Source: Chara braunii
Taxonomy: Eukaryota; Streptophyta; Charophyceae; Charales; Characeae
Assembly: GCA_003427395.1 (NCBI GenBank)
Contig: BFEA01000223.1
Span: 107,222-166,790, forward strand
Direction: 5' to 3'
Length of the DNA stretch: 59,569 nucleotides
Of this stretch, positions 56,346 through 59,569 are shown piece after piece. Position numbers and translations under genes: made by a program. The notes under the pieces were generated by a model, which was not told the DNA's origin, made no database searches, and saw nothing but the letters and a program-made list of their open reading frames with translations. The first letter of the stretch is position 1. The number at the start of each line of letters is the position of its first letter.

Positions 56346-56553
56346 CATACAACAACCAGGACTATCCCTTGGGTGGTGCGCAGGCAGTGTCTGTAATAGT
56401 ACCATGCGTCAGCCCAAGGGGATGTATGTCCAGCCGTGCGTCACTCTAACGCCCTGCCGGTGTCGATGCGCAAGGCTGCGGAGTTTTGAACCCGCAACCT
56501 TATACCACAGTGCGCATTTCCAACCGGTGCTCTAACCACTGAGCTACATCAAC
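56346..56553 (-). mobile_element. tRNA-derived SINE, copy 2
   Basis: Full-length match to 6915-7124 in the same orientation. The A box (TAGCTCAGTGG) is kept and the B box (GGTTCAAAACTCC) is kept. The 3' end is GGTTGTTGTATG. Flanks differ from copy 1. No clear target-site duplication was recognised. Confidence 0.82.
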
Positions 56554-57938
56554 TGTAGAAGTTGGCTTCAAAGAAAAAAACAACAACGAGGTTGGATGCT
56601 AGGAATATGATAGTCACCTTTTGTAGTCAGCCATGTGGTTATCCAGATGGACTGTAGAGGTCACTATTGTGTATGAGACTCTGTGGCGCACCCCTACTCC
56701 CACTATCCCGCTTCAGTGGTTCTCCACGCAGGAATATCAGGTCAACGGGGGGTGACCTGATCGGGCAGTGGTTGTAGGCACCAGAGCTAAGTAGGACCTA
56801 CCCAGCTCAATCATGGTTGAAGCATTGTCGGGCATGCCATGTCGTACGGGTACTTTGAGCGCTAGGCATGAATGTTCTTTCTACATGTTTCACAGGTGGA
56901 CCCATTCCTGTCCCCCCAAGTTGTTATGTGTTCATTTAACTTTGTTACATGTACCACTGTCATTACGACTTTGAAGGTTCTAGCCCATTATCAGTAGATG
57001 TACGGCCACCATCCGCCCCTCTACCTGAAGACGTCCACCTAGACCCCTCTCTAGTCACATTGTTGTGGAGCTTGTGGTTGTAACAAAGGGACATTTGTTT
57101 GATTCTGCTTGGTAGAACCAAAGATTACCCCTCAACTTGGTCGGCCTTCCGATGTAACCTGTTTAAATACACTAGTCTGGCCATCCTTATGGCCGTTTGG
57201 AGGATGCCGCGCTCAAATACGCCTCACGAACGCATCTTTGATTTCTCGCAGGCCAAGGCAGAAATATTAGACACCATTAGAATGAATTTGGCAAAGGCAC
57301 ACAAAAGGTTAAGGAGAAAACTCAGGAATTCTACAACTCAGGACTCTAAGCAGCAGGCAATTGCTGCCTTTCAAGGTATCTGCCTGGACCCACATAGAAG
57401 ACGGTCCAACCCTGGTTCGGAACAACTGGCTAACCAATGAAGACTAGTGGCACTTTCGTGATGAGAAAAACTTCCTCACCCCTATCAAGGGAAGTTCTGG
57501 GGGAGTGCTTTTAGAAGAGTACACCCAGGGCCTCACGATAATCCTCCTGATACAGTTTAGTCCTGCATTTTCCCAAAAGGCATTCCAGACGTACTCGCCT
57601 CACCGTCCACCTTTCTCCTTTACCCCCATACCTCCCCCCCCTGTCACCCTGCGAGTCCTGCCTTCTCCGTCATCCCCTTCTCTTTCCCTCTCCGCCCCTT
57701 CCGCACCAGAAACACCTTGGAGTCCCTGGACCCCCCCAGTCCCCTCCCATGACCCCCCACCTTCCCATCCCCATTCCCTTTGTCTACAAATCAGGCCAGC
57801 CGGAATTACCATTGTGAAGCTACCACATAGGAACTCTGCCCAACAGGTCTTTTGTCAAGACTAATGTCCCAGTCATCATATCTTTCAAACATGGAAGGGA
57901 TAGGTAAAAGGCTGAGACCTCACTACCGGGTGAATTTC
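56554..57938. other. Gene-poor spacer
   Basis: There is an open frame at 57099-57440 (113 codons) with a basic stretch (K-A-H-K-R-L-R-R-K-L-R) and a Trp-containing start. It loosely resembles the endonuclease-RT linker of LINE ORF2, but I cannot confirm this. 57600-57790 is a C/T-rich tract that produces Pro/Ser-rich frames. Nothing else was recognised. Confidence 0.4.
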
Positions 57939-57985
57939 CAATCAATCAATCAATCAATTTGATTGGTTGATTGATTGATTGATTT

Positions 57986-58053
<68 letters not shown>

Positions 58054-58097
58054 TGTGTGTGCATGTATGTTTGGGTGTGTGTGTGTGTGTGTGTGTG
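57939..58097. repeat. (TCAA/TTGA)n palindrome plus (GT)n
   Basis: AATCAATCAATCAATCAATT is followed directly by its complement (57940-57984) and then a GT run with few interruptions (57987-58097), which abuts LTR copy C. Confidence 0.93.
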
Positions 58098-59569
58098 TGT
58101 GACGGACCGATTCCTGCACCGCGCGATTTCTTGCGCGATAGCAATGAGGGGTCATAAGCTGGGAAGGATGGGCCAGTTACGGGAGATTGGGATGGATGGG
58201 AAATTGCATCGGTGTCCTCGCTTCTTTGTCTTTTTCCGACGGTTCCTTTCGGATGGCGGGCTCAGGCCCGGGGTGGGCCCCGGGATGAACGATTGGTTGA
58301 TTGGCTGTGTGAATGGCGCGCTGTCATACGCGCGATTAATAAATGTTGACGTCGTGTCTTTTGTTTCGGTTTCGGACTTTTCAGGCACGGACATCGCGCG
58401 GGAATCTTGCGTCGCTCTTTTTGAATTTTCCTTTTTGAATCTTGTCGAGCCCAATGGCTCTCGGAATTTCGGACTTTCCTTTCGGAACTTGTGCTTTCGC
58501 TTTTTTTTGTATTAGATAGGAATTTAGGAATTTTTGCAATGAGGATTTTCTTTTGCCGCGCAGCGCTTCTTGCTTACGTGCTTCTTTATGAGGCTGCAAC
58601 GGAACTTTGATTAGTCGGCGCCTTTAATCGGGTGTGTAACTGTAATTTTGGGCGGGCGCCATTGTAACTGTATCTTTCTTCTTGTGCTTCGCCTTTCCCC
58701 TTCTTCTTCTCTTTCTTTTTGCTGCGTTTCGGTAGCCGCGGTCTGCATGATCGGATCGATGCGTGGAGAGCGGCTACGTCCCCCATACCGCGATCGGGCC
58801 GTGCAAACGTAGGCAATCCCTCCCCCTTCGCTCCTCTCAAGTCCTTGTAATACCGTGTTCTTCGCGCATGCATGCACGCTATAAATCCCAGCTGCGCGAT
58901 TAGTTAGCTCTCTTAACCAGCTAAGTGGAAGCTCGGGGTAGCGCGATCAGTAAGGGTCGGCTCACGAGCGAAGTAAGAGGTGAGTTGAAGTGGGAGTCGG
59001 GCGACCCGACGAGCTGGTGCCAAATGCGCGGGGTTGACGTGGGCCACGACGGACTGTGGGCACGGGCGAACCTGACGGGTGCGGGAGGACTAAGCGGGGT
59101 GACGACTTCGTGGGTTGGTGCGCGACGACGGACTGTCCGCATCGGAGAGAGAGAGAGAGGAAGAGGGAGTTGAGGTTGATGGACGTGGATTTGCCGTTTC
59201 TTTTTTCCCTCCCGTCTCGTGTATATAAATTTTGATTTCGACTCAGTTCGATTTGCCCGTTTTTGTTTTTCAGAATCTTGACTTGGTTTTTCGCTCACAC
59301 TTGTCTTTGCGATTTCCATCTCGGATATGGTGTGTGAATGGATGAATGGATGCTATGTCTGTCCTTCTGCCTGATCCTTGCCTTTGTTTACCGACTTTAT
59401 GCACTCATGAGTAAGGTAGAAATTTTGCGTAGTAATCAATGCTGCTTTTGCTTATCTTTTGATTGAGCTGTTGTGGTTGTTGCACCTTGCATACTCGGAA
59501 ATTACGGAATGATTAGATAATCGGGTAACTGTTTGCCCAGAACGCCTTGAAGGGACGCGCGTAAGTACG
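58098..59569 (+). mobile_element. LTR copy C, inverted, cut by window end
   Basis: It starts TGTGACG (58098-58104), matching the 46357 end of copy A in inverse orientation, and runs in step with it to the window end (about 1.47 of 2.4 kb). The sense strand as defined by the TATA box is plus here. It may be a solo LTR or the left LTR of a full element to the right. The frames inside (for example 58925-59173) are repeat artefacts. Confidence 0.85.
58880..58886 (+). promoter_or_regulatory. Putative TATA box of LTR copy C
   Basis: TATAAAT followed by GCGCGATTAGTTAGCTCTC, conserved in position with copies A and B. If it is the promoter, transcription runs to the right. Confidence 0.5.

Larger units (their letters stand above)
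55545..56870. repeat. Direct duplication (55545-55752 and 56690-56870)
   Basis: The two blocks share in order GCGCACCCCTA, CACC(G/A)(G/A)(G/A)GCTA, a GAAGCATT/GAAGCCTT region, ATGCCA/AGCCACGT and ACGGGTAC/CGGGTACAT. They are diverged and non-coding. Between them lie the minisatellite and SINE copy 2. Confidence 0.5.

Noticed and set aside
57099-57440. LINE ORF2 fragment
   Set aside because: Weak resemblance only; none of the endonuclease or RT motifs is present.
57975-58515. Frame starting in the GT tract and running into LTR copy C
   Set aside because: Chimera of microsatellite and LTR; the LTR part is non-coding in the other copies.

Overview
This window looks like repeat-packed, intergenic nuclear DNA of a large streptophyte (green plant lineage) genome. 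I found no intact host gene, rRNA gene or CRISPR array. Three things point to the plant lineage: a Ty3/gypsy primer-binding site matching the plant initiator-Met tRNA with one mismatch, L1-like non-LTR elements with a very long ORF1, and a tRNA-derived SINE whose tail is GTT/TTG-like. A charophyte alga such as Chara, or a non-seed plant, is a reasonable guess but is inference only.

Layout: 1-6700 is a decayed Ty3/gypsy element (probable left LTR/leader, PBS at 790, gag with zinc knuckle, protease, RT, RNase H, a PHD-like finger, integrase). 6700-8220 holds a tRNA-like relic, a tRNA-derived SINE, a small foldback MITE and hairpin repeats. 8226-17328 is a full-length but broken LINE on the minus strand (LINE-A). 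17.3-23.8 kb is gene-poor and contains tandem duplications, including units carrying CACGTGGC cores. 23868-32143 is a second member of the same LINE family on the plus strand (LINE-B), ending in an assembly gap and poly(A). 32.5-40.0 kb is a different, more degraded LINE (LINE-C), split by about 1.1 kb of foreign DNA with (GT)n(GA)n. 40.1-43.9 kb holds a foldback element and small duplications.

44-53.3 kb is dominated by two copies of one large LTR in the same orientation. Each copy is flanked by an interrupted older repeat, so both are best read as solo LTRs; a third, inverted copy starts at 58098 and runs off the right edge. The 46.4-58 kb remainder holds a U6 snRNA fragment, a tail-only poly(A) insertion with target-site duplication, minisatellites and a second SINE copy.

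The elements interact as nested layers. LINE-type (target-primed) insertion explains the poly(A) tails. A short structured sequence (two hairpins, GGGACGCTGGACCCG...) recurs about ten times, both near the 3' ends of LINE-A and LINE-B and as short stand-alone poly(A) copies. One LTR is inserted inside such a copy, and a 296-bp MITE is inserted inside another LTR. Coding regions are broken mainly by nonsense mutations, repeatedly TGG to TGA, and by frameshifts, so nothing here looks autonomous today.
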